Shown here: piece by piece, positions 11,622 through 24,435 of the stretch | Layout of the letters: each line of letters opens with the position of its first letter | How positions within the stretch are numbered: the first letter of the stretch is position 1 | Assembly (NCBI GenBank): GCA_001598975.1 | Contig: BBXU01001957.1 | Span: 124,001 to 188,000, forward strand | Reading direction: 5' to 3' | DNA: 64,000 bases | From: Parachlorella kessleri | Lineage: Eukaryota; Chlorophyta; Trebouxiophyceae; Chlorellales; Chlorellaceae | Made by a program: the position numbers and the translations under genes | Notes under the pieces: generated by a model | The model's input: only the letters and a program-made list of their open reading frames with translations | Database searches by the model: none | Told to the model about the DNA's origin: nothing

Positions 11622-12432
11622 CGATCTAGGATCGGAATAGGATGTTGCTGAAGGTGTCTTTGAGATATAAATACTGGAACGCAATTGTATCTGCTAGTGT
11701 TGGCCTCGATGGGAACAGGACACCCTTGATATCTCCATCACGCAATGAAGCTACTAAGGGGCGCAACATGCCAGTCTCCTGCCTCACTCTTTTCTTCAAC
11801 GAATAATACCAAGCAAAGGAGCCCTGCCTTCAACCAGGTCATCTAGTGCAGCGCTGTCATGGCCACCACCAGTTTTGTCACCAACGATGCCATCAGCAAA
11901 CAATACTTCAGTATGGGTGGCAGGTAGTGCGAACAGGGAGTAAAGCTGGGCAGGACTGGACTGTACTGGAGTGGATGGAACTGACAGGGCTGGATGCAGA
12001 ACTTTGCCCCTAGTTATATGGTCCAGTATCCAAGCAGCGGCGGTTTACAGGTTGCCTTGCCACAGTCACCAAATTATCTTTAAAGCATTGCACCCTACCC
12101 TAGCTCCACTCCCCAATTACACACCACAAGTATGAAGTCTCACTGCCCAAATCCCAGAAAGAAGAGAGAGAAGGTTTACCGCCAAAAAAGGGGGGCCGCG
12201 GGGGGTCTCCCCCCGCCCTATCTTCCTGTAAAGGAGCAGCAGGGGCCCAGGATGGTCTCACTCCCTGAATATTCAAGAAGGTTTGGGAGAAGTCCCATTT
12301 GAGCACTTTAGTGACGTGTGACACCTGCCCCATGAATCCCGAAAGGAATTTCAAAACTAAACACAGTCTGATTCCCATCCCAGCGCGTCCCTTGCCCTAG
12401 ACCGCTTGTGTGACATGCCTGACCCAGCCTCC
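11622..12432. other. Intergenic region between two - strand genes
   Basis: Holds the promoter or 5' UTR of the DUF1995 gene and the 3' UTR of the kinase homologue. A - strand TGTAA is at 12117-12121. Runs of A and G near 12180-12210 look like simple sequence. No exon was recognised. Confidence 0.4.
12117..12121 (-). promoter_or_regulatory. TGTAA poly(A) signal candidate
   Basis: Lies about 310 bases after the stop of the - strand kinase homologue. This is a plausible 3' UTR length for this group. Confidence 0.35.
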
Positions 12433-15400
12433 TCAGGCTCCAGGCATGACCTGCTCACAAAGCATGTGATACTGCAACCGTTCCTTGTCCTGCTGGAGGC
12501 TGCTCGTGGTCCCCAACTGATTCTCCAGATCAAGCACGATTTGATCAAAGTCTGGCCTCTGCTTGGGGTCCTTGTCAAGACACCTCTCCACAAGGCTCTG
12601 CAGGACAGCATAATTTTGAAGAATACACGATTGCTGCACATGCTGGATGCTGAGTTGATGGCAAACAAGGTATAGTAGTCAGTTAGTAGCATGCACTGAC
12701 TTGGATGCGGTGGGTGGACCCGTCAGGAGCCCCCTTGGCACAGCCGGGATGCCTACACTTGAACCAACATTTGCTACCTTGTAAGCCAACGGGACTTCGT
12801 CACCAAGCTTCAACTGGGGAGCTCCTCTCACAATGGCAGCAATGATCTGCACACTTGACAGCACAGGGCTCAATGTAAGTTTACGGGCTTCCTCATGTTC
12901 AGTCGCCGCCACGGACATGGCATACATCCCAAGCAGTCAAGGAGTAACAAACAAAGAAGGCCGGCAGTGTGCAGCACACTCTGACAGGCGGATCAGATCA
13001 ACCTACACACCTGTGCATCCCGCATGCCTTTAAAGGCCCTCTGCCCGCTTGCCATCTCCCACAGCAGAATTCCAAATGCCCTGCAAAGTTCGGGACACCT
13101 TGAAACCAGCTTGCTGACCTGCCAAATGGACACATCCCTTCCTGCAGCAGCCTGTTGCGATGCATGGACTCTCAGCAGAAGAGTAAGCCACACCCACAAA
13201 AAGCCAAACCAAGTGCATACCAGGCAACTGCCTACCAGGCATCGCCCGCCGGGCTCAGGCTGCCATCTTCGAGCAGTTCTGGCGGGCAGTGCGTTGCTGT
13301 GCCACACGTTCGGGTTGTGAAAGAGTCTGTGCCTTGTATCACTCTCGCCAGTTTGAAGTCTGCCACCTGGAGCGGACAACAAGGTGGACAACCGCACCCA
13401 GCCCTTGAGCTTCAGTGATAGTAGGAGCCCCAGGCAACATCTTCTCGCTAAATGTCCCCTTGTACAGGGTCAGTGACAATGCCCGAAGGACGGGCCTTAT
13501 ATGGGTAACCCCACCTTGGCACAGAAGCCGCGGTCATCCCCCAAGACATGAGAGGTCAGTAGGACCTGCGAGCGGTTGAGAACTTTCAATCAGCTAGCGT
13601 AAGCCCTGCACTGTGCTATACCATCGTACACTATGCCACCATGTAGGATTGCTAGAAGCCCTGGCTTTCTTTGTGGTTACACTGCTCAGGCCACCGCTCG
13701 GCCCCCAGTCTACACCACAAGCTTGCCAAACCAGCTTCTCTGGCCACCCACATTGCTGCCCGTCAAATCCCCATGAAGTATGCCGTGTCCGTGCATGTAG
13801 CTCACGGCCCCAGCAGTGTCCTTGGCCGTCAGTAGCACATGTGGCATGTTGGGCTGGCTGTTGGGTGTGGGGGTGACCCTGTGAGAGGATGCAGCAGATG
13901 GTAAGCAGGCAATGTCTGCAAGCACTAAACCCCGCAGACTGTTAGTGCCGTGCATGCAGCAGCTTCAGCTGTTATGCCCATTCCCACCGTTGCATCTTTG
14001 CACATGCCTCTCAAACACACCCTGGAAAACGCCAGCATTGAAGATGAGCTAAGCAAGCAAGATAGCCTTCCCTACTTGAAGTCGCCTCGCTCAATTGCAT
14101 CATTCAGGGAGCCGCAGTTAGCATACTCCTGGATGATCCACAGGCTCAGCGTCTGCATGCCCTGAGGCGCGGCCTGCCCATCAAGCGTATCCTCCTGCAG
14201 TGGACTGACTGGACGGTTTGACTCAATGGTACCAAGCCGCAGCTAGTGCATTCCTCGTGCATGGAATGCGCCCATCATGCCCATGCCCTGGTGCCCGTCC
14301 AGAGGACATGAACTGACCAGAGCTAAAGTGGCCCAGTCATAGGTCATGATGAGGTTGGGGTGGCCCAGGTCCTTGGACAGGCAGGCCCCAAGCACGGAGT
14401 TGAGGGGTGCCTGTTCCCCAGCGTTACTGACGTGCTCCAAAACCTGCAAGCGTCGCTTGACGCGTATTCCACTATCATTTATGCCAATCTGTGACATCAG
14501 AAGTGTCAATCCAACCTTGGGCACCATGCCTGGCAGACAGGTTTGCTGGAGACCCATACATCAGTACAGCAGAATCCTACCTTCACAGCAACCTGTGCTC
14601 CTTTCCACATGCCACGGAAGATTTTGCAGAAGTCACTACGCCCTATCATTGGGCCTAGGCGGACGCCTTGGATGATCTGTAGCAACAATAACTAGATATG
14701 AGGTAGAGCACGACTCAGAACTCAAGCAGGGTCAGGGCCAGAGCGCAGGCTAACACCTCACACTCTGCCACCACTATGCAGAGGTGGAGACACTCTACAA
14801 AGCATCGGTGGACAGCAAAGGGCAACACTGTACCCTTCATGCCTCACCTTGTTGCTCTTCAAAAGACGAGGCAAGGACATTTGCAGCGGTTCTGTTCCTG
14901 TGTACCCTGCTGTGAAGCTTACAGTGGCCACACTACCACATGCCAGTGGCAACGGCCTGCCACTGTCCCCTAGCCGTGGCGTGGCCCTCGCTGCGTCCCC
15001 AGTCAAACTTGCTGGCTGCTGCTGTGTGACCTCTGACAAGCACACAAAGTAAAGGCGGCGGGTCGGGGCGGTAAGGGGCGGGTTGGCGACAAAGCTGGGT
15101 ATGCCACACTTCTCCGCGGCCGCATCTGCCACAAGCTCCGAGGCCGCAGGTCTGCAGTGCAAGGACAGGTTTAAAGACACATCGGTAGCGCCTGAGGCCA
15201 CTCGGTGAGCTGTGCGCCCATGGGGTGCAACCGATGGTGCTCCCTTTACCCAAGCGCCTTTGCCGGTACCCACAGGGCATCACTCGGCGCTCAGCCTCGG
15301 CTGGACGGCGAGGCCCGGTTTTTGTAATATTCATAAGACTCTCCCCGGAGCCGGCTCATATGCACATTCGGCTTGAGGTACGCTGACGGGAAAGTCAGCC

Positions 15401-17082
15401 GCCGGCATCAGTACACATGATAATAGCACTCCTTGAAGATTGCCAGCATGTGCCGCTTGGTGTGTTGTGAGGTGAGCGGCATTGTGAAGCGCTCACCCAA
15501 CTCCACTTTTTCTTCACAGAACGTTTTTGCGGCTGCCTGCAGGCATGGGGCAGCTTGAAAGCCAGGGGCACACCTCCGCCCAACTCAGTGGGCAACACTG
15601 TGGCAAAGCAGATACTTAAGACGGCGGTTTTAGAATGATCACAACATGCCTCGGTAGTTAGTGATGGTGTCAAAATGTCCCAAAGGCAGCAGCCCACCAC
15701 TGCCGAAGCATCATTGCCTACAAAGATGCAATAGATCTGCTTGTCCTAGGCAGCCAGTACTAAACAGATACATGGATTGCTATTTACTGTGTCTAGGCTA
15801 TATATACTCCCTCTCGCAGCGCTAGAGCTTTGACAGCCAGCACAACTGCCTTACAAAGTAGGTGAGCTCAGGAGTGGGACACTTGCCTGTCTTCTCATAC
15901 GGGGATATCCCTCCGTTTGCATAAAGTATCTGACATCGTGTCGGCTCCATATTGCAGAGCATGACACCGTCCCGCAGGCAATCCTGCCACCTAGCCTGCA
16001 TCACCAAAGCTAGTTCTTAGGGTATCTGGCAAGTCATACTCAGTGTCAATCATATGCTTATACGAGTTGTCCCTGGCAGATGAACCGAGTAGGTCGATAT
16101 CTGTCAGCTTTAGTACGTGCGCCAGCCTACAAACACGCACCTTGCACTGCGGCAAAGCTGTGTGGCAGCCCCTTTCAATTTCCCTAGAGACTAGCTCAGA
16201 AAAGCTGATAAGGAGGCAGTACATATCCAGCGTGAAGCTACGCGGCTGGCGGTCAAAAACACACAGTGTGCCATAGTTGTAGCCATCAGAGCCCACGAGA
16301 GGCACCCCAGCGTAGAAGCCTGTTTTATACAGATCGCGGTAGGAGGGCTCTATATGTGCATCCCACGCACAAAATCTGCATGGCAAGCCAAGCATTCGCT
16401 TTCTCGCTCTACCTCCACTAGACGGGAGGCAAAGAAGCACAACCTAGACCAGCTTCGGGGTGGGACTACCTGGCATCCTTGGCAGCATCCGTAACAATCA
16501 GCACGCCAGGCTTGTCTTGCCTAGCCTGCAGCGGAAAGGATGTTTCTCTAAGGGATAACAAAGCCCCATCCCCGCACGAGTCCAGTCAGCTATGGTCCCC
16601 ACTCTCGCCAGCTATGATCGCCTCTCTCACCGTCCAAGCACTAAAGCTGGAGTCTAGGATGTTTCCCAGCTTGGAAGACGGAACCACCTCCAGCAAACTT
16701 TTCTCTTTGCCAGTGTAGGTGCTGGCGAGTGCCCAGCCATTCCCTTTTTTTATGATGATGACGGATGAATACGGGACCTGCAGCCGATGCGTGTGGGGCA
16801 CAGTAAAGGCGTCTCCAAGAGCCCAGCATGGACCTGTGCACCCGCCATCGTTGCTAGCCTCACACACAACCATTCCCTTGCCTTGAATAGCTGGGTCAGG
16901 AGTGATGTGATGTTGGTGAATTGCGGCTGGTTGACAGGCTGTCGAGCTAAGCCAACAGCTTGCAGGGCATCGAGCCTGCACCGCTCTTTCTCGTCCAGCG
17001 TTCCTTCTGCCCTGGCGTTTATCTCCACTTTAGCTCCTGTACTCAGTGAGCTGCTGAGTTTGGCTGCCCTAAACCCCTGCAT
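12433..17082 (-). CDS. GAF-PAS protein kinase homologue, likely pseudokinase
   Basis: Sensor-type kinase homologue of the Raf/TKL-like class common in green algae. Exons in transcript order: 17082-16882, 16777-16631, 16525-16470, 16375-16141, 16107-16064, 15990-15887, 15717-15599, 15536-15415, 15151-14848, 14676-14581, 14443-14318, 14194-14076, 13878-13752, 13565-13515, 13366-13236, 13080-13011, 12846-12778, 12597-12433; about 761 aa. A GAF-like domain spans roughly residues 20-215 (GVPLVGSDGYNYGTLCVFD). A PAS-like segment follows (VMLCNMEPTRCQILYANGG). The kinase fold spans about 445-761. The beta-3 Lys is kept (VAVK), and so are Asp and Asn of the catalytic loop (HGDLTGSN). The glycine loop reads IGRSDFC, losing two of three glycines, DFG reads DFK, and the helix-C Glu is not evident. 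Activity is therefore doubtful. Two introns use GC donors. The ATG was chosen because it opens the GAF exon; upstream exons are possible. Confidence 0.8.
16773..16810 (+). repeat. Inverted repeat, left copy (38 bp)
   Basis: The 38 bases here occur as an exact reverse complement at 17325-17362. This copy spans the splice acceptor before the second coding exon of the kinase homologue. Confidence 0.9.
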
Positions 17083-18397
17083 TGTCAGTTGCCACTTTGT
17101 CGGATGGGGCGTGCAGCGTCTGGGCGGAGATCTTCAATGTAAGGCCCAGCAGTACTGCGCCGAGTCAGTTGGCTCCTATCCTTACTCTGTCTTGGGAGAG
17201 CCCATCTCCAGCTTTTGGCTTAGAGCAAGAGTAACCCATGTCCGGGAGTGTCCGTTCCGCAGCTGCTGCTGACCCTGGCGAGTGCAGCTAGGGTGTGGAG
17301 TGTTGGCGAGTGCCAGGGAGTTGGGCCTTTACTGTGCCCCACACGCATCGGCTGCAGGTCCCAAACTCAGGGAGAGGTTAGACAGATCTGTGTCATCTAT
17401 ATCACACCCAGCACCCTGGGCGCAGGCGGGGTGGTTTCGGTGAGCTGTGGAGTCACTCCGACGTTTGCTTCAGTAAAATAAGTGACAATTCAAGGCAGAG
17501 GGAGCCTGTGTCTGAGGGCTTACCAAACCCTCCTAAAGTAGCAGTGGCAATGACTTGGGTGTACAGGATCGGTGCTTGGCATCGAAGCTGTTGATATGTT
17601 ACCTCTATTTGCTGGCGCTCAAGCCCACAGGTTGAAATCCCAAACAGATGCAACCCTTTCGCATTGATCGCATATTCTTTGTGAAGATGACCTGCCGCTG
17701 TAGTACGCTAAAGTATGGGCGCTAACATGTAAGTCACTGAAGTGATACAGGGTGGTGTTGCAGGCTCACCAAAAAGTCCCGAGGCCTGATGTGAGGAGCC
17801 GACCGGGTACCTTGCCAGACATGGTCATATGGTCAGGTTCTCTTGTTGTGACGTGTATCGTGGCATAGGAAAACCCTGTTGCAATGTGCCCTTCTCTACT
17901 TCAGACTAGAGACCCCGCCTTCAGGAGCAAAAGTGCCATATCCTGTCACATGCATTTCCATCTTAAAAGTGCCATATACTTGCGGCCTACCAAGCACAAT
18001 TTGAAGGGAAGGGCAGTTTCAGTATAGTTCGCCCTTAGACTGCCACCCTCTAGATTCCTACACCATGCCCCCATCATCAACCATCACTGACTGATGGGGG
18101 TTTACATAGCCATCACGCAGGGAGAGCCGCGCCAAGCTAAGAACATGAGACTCATGATGAGACTAGACGTCCAGTAGTCTGGGGCCTGGACACAACTTTG
18201 TTTTTAGATTTTTCACAGCGGTGTTGCCTGGTATGGCAAACAAGCTTGTGACCGACGTTGGCCGGAGTGGGCCATGACACCTGCCCGGCTTCAGTGGTAG
18301 CGTCCCGAGGGTCCAGCGGTTAGAATAGACAGTGCGGTCTTCTCGCCGGCTCCTTTGGTTGCACGCCAATCAACCTGGCGCTCCTGTTCAGACAGTC
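17083..18397. other. Divergent intergenic region
   Basis: About 1.3 kb between the start codons of the kinase homologue (-) and the KEA antiporter (+). It contains the right copy of the 38 bp inverted repeat. Both promoters should be here. No exon was identified with confidence. Confidence 0.45.
17325..17362 (-). repeat. Inverted repeat, right copy (38 bp)
   Basis: Exact reverse complement of 16773-16810. It lies upstream of the kinase start codon, in its presumed 5' leader or promoter. Confidence 0.9.
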
Positions 18398-21300
18398 ATG
18401 AAGATCGTGCTGGTAGCGGGCAGGCTTCTAACGCTATGGCTACTATTTCTCCAACCACGGTGGTCATCGGCAGGCTCGAGTGGGTGGCTGGCACCGCCCA
18501 GGGGCAGGGCGCTGTCCAGCTTTGACACGGAGGTGGTGGCTGACACCGCCGGCAAGAAGCATCCCAAGCCCCTGGGAGAGTCTCCTGATTCTAGTGTTGT
18601 TGGTGGGGGCGAGGAGAAGGAGACCATTGCCCAAATCCTGGATGAGGCACTCAAGCAGGAGTTTAGTGAGGAGGAAGTCAAGAAGGTGGCAGACGAGGGC
18701 AAGATTTACAACGAGACGGCCAAGGCAGGAGAGGTGAGCAGGCCAGCGGGCGAGGCAGGTTCTGGAGATTTGAAGGGCTGCCTTGAGAAGGTCCACAGTG
18801 ACGCGGCGGCTGCAACCTGTTGACACGGCTGGGCAGACAACTGTACTTTTCCTAGACGCCCGTTCTTGCACTGCAGGCTAAGCCTGAAACTGTCCTGATC
18901 ATCAGCAGCCAGAAGAAGCCAAGCAACCACAGCACGGAAGCGGAGCATGGCAGCAGCACCGCCGCCACAGGCTCTGCGGCTGGCAACAGCAGCTCTGATA
19001 AGGAAGCAGAGCAGCAGCCCTCCAAAATCGAGTTGGCAGTGGAGTCCGATGTGGACCGTATCATCGACTCCCATGACAACGTGTATGTGCTGTCCAAGCC
19101 CAACGAGTGAGTGCGGGTTGCGTTGTTGGTTGATGTGGTGTTCTGCTACTTGCCTCGAGCGCTTTGAGCACAGGCAGCCGGTAGCGTCTTGGACCGCCTC
19201 AATACCTGCTCGGCTCCACATGTTCGCCCTTCCCAGCGACTTTTCTGGTGCTGTGCATGCGTGGGGTGTGCAGGAAGTGGCATGCAGGCAGACGCACATG
19301 CAAGGTTGGCCCTCAACAGCCGCCCCCCGCACCAGCTGCCTAGCAACAGCCGATGTGCCGACCCCTGTGTGACCAGATCCCGACCCAAGCCTGCCCCTGC
19401 CACCTGCTTTGCAGGGAGGGCAGCATGGGGCTGAACCTGGACCCCCAGTTTGTGCGCGACCTCACCATACTCATTGCGGCCTCGGCTGCCGCTGGGTGCC
19501 TCATGGAGGCGCTGGGCCAGCCCACCATCAACGGCTACTTCATAGCGGGCAGCATCGTGGGGCCTGGCGGGCTCAAGCTGGTCAATGAGCTGGTCCAGGT
19601 GGGCAGACGCACTCAATTGTTGTGGAGGCACTCTATTGTTCTGTTGATCATGCCTATGGGCCTATATGGTGTGACATGTGCTCTTGTGTGGTCGTGTGCC
19701 CTGGACTGGCGTGTGCTGTGGTGGGATGGGCGAGTCGAGCTGGACATGCATCAAGGGCAAGGGAGAGGCAGTTCTGCCTCCTGCTGCATGCTGGGGTCAA
19801 TGTCTTGGTGGAAGGTGCAGACGCAGGGCTCAGTATTGCTGAGAAGGGCAGCCCTTGCCTGTTATGTGGCTGCAGGTACAATCCATTGCGCAGCTAGGGG
19901 TGCAGCTGCTGCTGTTCTCGCTGGGGTTGGAGTTCTCGTTGGCCAAGTTGAAAGCCATGCGGAATGTGGCCATACTTGGTAAGTAGCTGTGGTTGGCTGA
20001 TGCATGTGCTGGGTGGTGCGTTGTGTCGCTACACTTAAGCTCGCGCTGAGGGGCTGCCAGAGCAATTTGTGAGCGCTTGCACGGATGGTGACCATTCGTG
20101 CTCATTGCTGCACTGTGGCCTTGTGGGGGATTCACATTTGGCCCCATAACACTCATGTGGGGTTTGTTGATACTTCTTGCTCTGCCCTGGTCTGGTCGCC
20201 AACTCACCGTGCTTTGCGCGCTGCCCCCGCTGCGCCTCGCCCCTTGCAGGCGGCCTGCTGCAAATCGTGCTCATGTCGGGCCTGGCCAGCGTGGGGGCAG
20301 CCTTCATTGGTGCCAGCGCCTATCAGGGCGCCTTCCTGGGGGCCTTAGTGTCCATGAGCTCTACCAGTATTGTTGTCAAGTGCCTGAATGACGCACGGGT
20401 GCAGAATCAGCCGGCGGGACAGATCACGATCGCTACCCTGGTGCTGCAGGTGCGCTGGGTTTGGGCAGTGCTGTGCCTTCGACTGCTTCTCAGCTGCATT
20501 GTGCTGTGTGCGCTGTGCTGGGCTGTGCTGGGATGGTTTCCCGCTGACCAGTGCTGTTCTAGGTCGTTTGTTGCAACTGCGCTGCGGCATGCGTGGTAGG
20601 TGTTTGGCAAGTGAGCAAGTAGCCGCCCTCGGCTTCAGCTGTAGTGCCCATGCACTTGGCCTCTTCTCAACAGCAAGTGCCCCTGCTGCAGGACTGTGTG
20701 GTGGGGCTGCTGTTTGCGCTGATGCCCGTGCTCTCCAGCGCAGCAGACGGGGATAAGGTGTCAGTCAGGACCCTGGCTACCGTACTGGGCCGGCTGGCCG
20801 TTGTGCTAATAGCCACCGTGGGCACTGCGGTGCTTTTAGCGCGCACGCTGCTACCGCGGCTGGTGCGGGCGCTGGCGCGGCACAGCAGGTGGGTCTGCGG
20901 TACGAGAGGCTGTGCGGGGGGCGTGTGGATTGCCCCATGGGCAGATGTGCTAGGTGGGTGACTGTGTCATAGCCGGAGGGCCAAAAGGAGCAAGAGGGTG
21001 GGGCCCTGGGGCAAGCGTTTGGGTTGTGTTATCCAGGACTGCTCCCGGATGTGTCCAGGCCAGCCCTGATCATTGCCGGCAGAGACACTTAGCTAGCCTC
21101 TGTGAGGGTTTGGGAAGCCGGTGCCCCTAGTGGTGCTGCTGCTGATGTTGTCAGGGCTGCTGGAGGGCAGAGCACGATGGAAGGGGAGCCGGAGGGGTCT
21201 TGATGGGCTTTTTGGGTCCCGGGCAATTTTCATGATCGGTGCACGTAACATGAAGGGTTCAGGCAGCAGTGTGGTGGGTGCCAGCTGCGTCAATTAGCAG

Positions 21301-24300
21301 GGTAGCGGGTTGGCAACATTGGACAGCAGCACTGTCGTTACCGCCAGCAGTGGCCCTTCCCCTCTGGACTGCCCATGCCAGCCCTGGAAGCTAAATTTTG
21401 AAAGCTAGGCATGAGCCACCTTGTATGGGTGCTGCAGTGCTGAGACGTATCAGATGGCGGCCATTGCCTTCTGCCTTGTCACCGCGCTTGCCACGACGCG
21501 CCTTGGGGTATCCCCGGAGCTGGGCGCGTTTATTGCGGGGGTTATGGTTGGGTCTACCGACCAGCAGGAGTCCATGCTGCACCACCTAGGTGGGTAATAC
21601 TGCGTAATTGGACAGGTGGCGATTTGTCTAATAGTGTGACGCGATATGGCGGGGGTTGGTAGCAACCCTCTACCCTCCAGGGTTACAGCTGCACTACAGC
21701 AGCACAGTAGTTTAGCAGTAGAGTAGAAGCTTGCAGTGACGACTCGCTAGTCTCTTCAAGCATACAGCGGACGGGCGACCCTTAGGCTTGGGGTGGGTTG
21801 TGGGTGGGTCTGCCCTCGGGGGCCCTCAATCTGATTGACCCAGCACGTCTTTTAAGGTAGTGTTGCGCTTCCAAGCCACCAGAGAGTGAAAGAGGTATCA
21901 CTTCTGCCTTGTGGTTCACAATGTGACCCTCGCCTCCCAATATGTGCCCGCTGCAGAGCCCATCACTCACTTCTTCGTGGCTCTCTTCATCGCGTCAATC
22001 GGCCTCCTCTTATCACCCGTCTTCTTGCTGCACCACCTTTCAGTGCTGGCTGCCGGGGTGTCGGTGGTGGTCATTGGGAAGACGGCATTGGTGAGTGCTC
22101 TTAACTTTCATGTGTACCGAGTTCCACAGATCGAAGTATGCAGACGCCTGTGGCCAGGGCAGCCGGTCGGGGTGGGTTTGGTGGGGCATTCAATGGGCCG
22201 GTGCTTGTGTGTTGCAGTGACTGCTGTGTTGTTGGATCCTGACGTAATCACCTCCCGGCATAGGACACCCATGCATCCAGCAGGGTATACTCCATGCTGC
22301 GATGCTGGCTTGCTCCCGCCCACCTGCCCTCATGATGCTGTGCGAAAGGTAGCCTCTGGCGAAACCCCCTGCTTGCCCTTGCGGCTTCCCTTGGGTCCCC
22401 CTGCCGCGCAGTTTGGCGGCGTGGTGTGGCTTTTCCGCTACCCGGCTGACGTGGCGCTGTCTGTGGGCATCAACCTGGCCCAGATTGGCGAGTTTGGGTT
22501 TGTGCTGCTGTCGGTGGCGCACCAGTACGGGCTGGTGCCGTCGCAGGTGTACATGCTGCTCATGGGTGAGTCGTGGTGGAGTCATGAACAACTCATCTCG
22601 GCCAGGGACGGGGATGGCATGGTTCTCGCCCTTGTCTGGAGTTTGTCTTAAAGTTGGTTGTAGGGATGTGCATGTGCCTCTGCACCTTTCTAGTAACAGG
22701 TACGGATGTGGCACCCGTTGTATATGTGTGGCCCGTGTGTACATGTGCTGCTTTATGGCAACCAGTGGGCGGCTCTTGACGTCGGTCTTATTTGCGCAGC
22801 TTTCTATACCTAGATAATAACTCGGGCGTTCCTTGTCTTCGTTTTGTTGATAGCCCTGCCTTCTTCATTGCACCTCTCTATCTGTCGCCGGCGGCAGGTG
22901 TGACGGCGCTGTCACTGCTCCTCACGCCCTTCTTGCTTCAAGCCACCGTCAGGATCGTGCCCAAGCCGGGCACACCCAATATGGAATTGACCTCTTTGGT
23001 GAGTGTTGTTGGGTGATTCAGATTGGTAGTTGGCGGTTGCAAACGGCAAACTAGTATGTGTGTGCTGTAAGTGGTAGTGGAATAGCATTTGTTTGATAAG
23101 TGGTGAAATATGAGAGGTGATGTTGAAGGAGCTAAGGAAGCTTTGCACCATGTTAGCGCAATCACGTTGCTAGCTGAGTGTGCAAGAATGGAGTTGCCCT
23201 TGATGAGTTGTGCTTGCTTGCGAGTGAAGTTTCAGGGTGCAAGTGATGCTAAGTTGGGTGGCAAACGTTGTGCAGTGGGGACTGTGCAGGACATTTGGCT
23301 GGCCACTTTGTGCTTGATATCCGCAGTTCTAACACGTAGCTGCCTTGCTCCCTTTGACCGCCTTGGTTGCCTGGCTCGACTGCGTGGGTCTGCTGACACC
23401 CTGTTGCAAGTTGTGGTACCGATGAGAAGTTTTTTACTTATGCTTGAGCAGTTGATCCATGCAGAAGCGGCACCCAAGCAGCATGAGCAGTGACGGCCTG
23501 GGCAGCCCCCCCAACTCGCCCCTGACCGGCGTCACCCTAGACTCTGGCGACGTGGTTCTCAAGGTGCAACAACAGGGCCACCCTGGTGCAGAACTGGGCC
23601 ACAGGTCAGCCCGGGGGTGGCGCGACAGGCAGCCATCTGACTCGTGTGCCTCGCTGTAACTCCCACCCAGAGAGGCAGACAAGGCAGGTGGCTGGGTGGG
23701 TAGTTGGTTAGGTGGTGTAGTCAGCTGTTCTGGTCGGCTATGAGAAAAGCAGCAAGTAAGGCAGTGCGGATGCAGGCAGTGCATTTGGCAGCTAGCTAAC
23801 GTAGACAAGAAGCCCTGGTTTTAACTAGGCAGTGCTATTGTCTGTGAGTTGTGGCCGGCCCCCGCCTTGAGCGCTGTGCATAGGTCTTGGCCAACCTTGT
23901 TGTATGTGGTGCTGGCCAGGATTAGGCGCTGTCTGGTTGTTTTTGGCTTGTTAGCAAGGGAGTGGACTGCAGTCAGTGTCTTGTTTCGGCAGCCAACAGC
24001 GCGGTGTTGTGAGGCGCAGGGAGGACGTGCGTTTTTCGCATGTTGAGGGCTCTGGGGCAGGCCGTTTCCCTCAGGTTAGTCGTTGCTTGTGGTGGTTGGC
24101 TGGACCGCCTGCCTGCAGCTTAGGTACCAGCCGTGGGCGAGCGATTAGTTTGTGAGACCGTTGTGTGGTGTGTAAGTGATTCCTCTTTGTATAATGGTTC
24201 AATGGATTTTGGTGAGGCGTTTCCTGGCAGGTCCATCCGCCGGTCAGAGGCGCTCAACCTGCCGCGTGACCTTCCACCAGCCTGTTGCTATGACTTGAAT

Positions 24301-24435
24301 GACACTTGCTCCCTCCATCCGCTTTGCCTGTTCTGTTGTCAAGATGCCCAGGTTCTGGCTGCATTTGCAGGGCACACCGTTCAACCGCGGGTCCACAGCA
24401 GCGGCTTCCAGCGGTGGCGGGGCGGGCAACCGTGA
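18398..24435 (+). CDS. K+ efflux antiporter, KEA4/5/6 type (CPA2 family)
   Basis: Cation/proton antiporter 2 family; plant KEA4-6 exchange K+ for H+ in Golgi, TGN and prevacuolar membranes. Exons: 18398-18733, 18877-19106, 19415-19598, 19876-19978, 20250-20449, 20692-20888, 21438-21589, 21957-22090, 22412-22565, 22898-22998, 23465-23604, 24231-24435; about 711 aa. Residues 1-25 look like a signal peptide (MKIVLVAGRLLTLWLLFL). A long acidic luminal stretch follows, then the transporter core from about residue 195: PTINGYFIAGSIVGPGG, LLLFSLGLEFSLAKLK, SMSSTSIVVKCL, LGVSPELGAFIAGVM, EPITHFFVALFIASIGLLL and LAQIGEFGFVLLSV. There is no C-terminal KTN/RCK domain, as expected for KEA4-6 and unlike KEA1-3. 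The last exon and stop are uncertain, because another stop near 24470 is reachable by a different splice. Confidence 0.9.
21241..21307 (+). repeat. Interspersed intronic repeat, copy 2 of 3
   Basis: GCACGTAACATGAAGGGTTC then GGTGCCAGCTGCGTCAATTA lie in an intron of the KEA gene. The pattern matches 61000-61068 closely and 9769-9826 more loosely. Confidence 0.6.
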
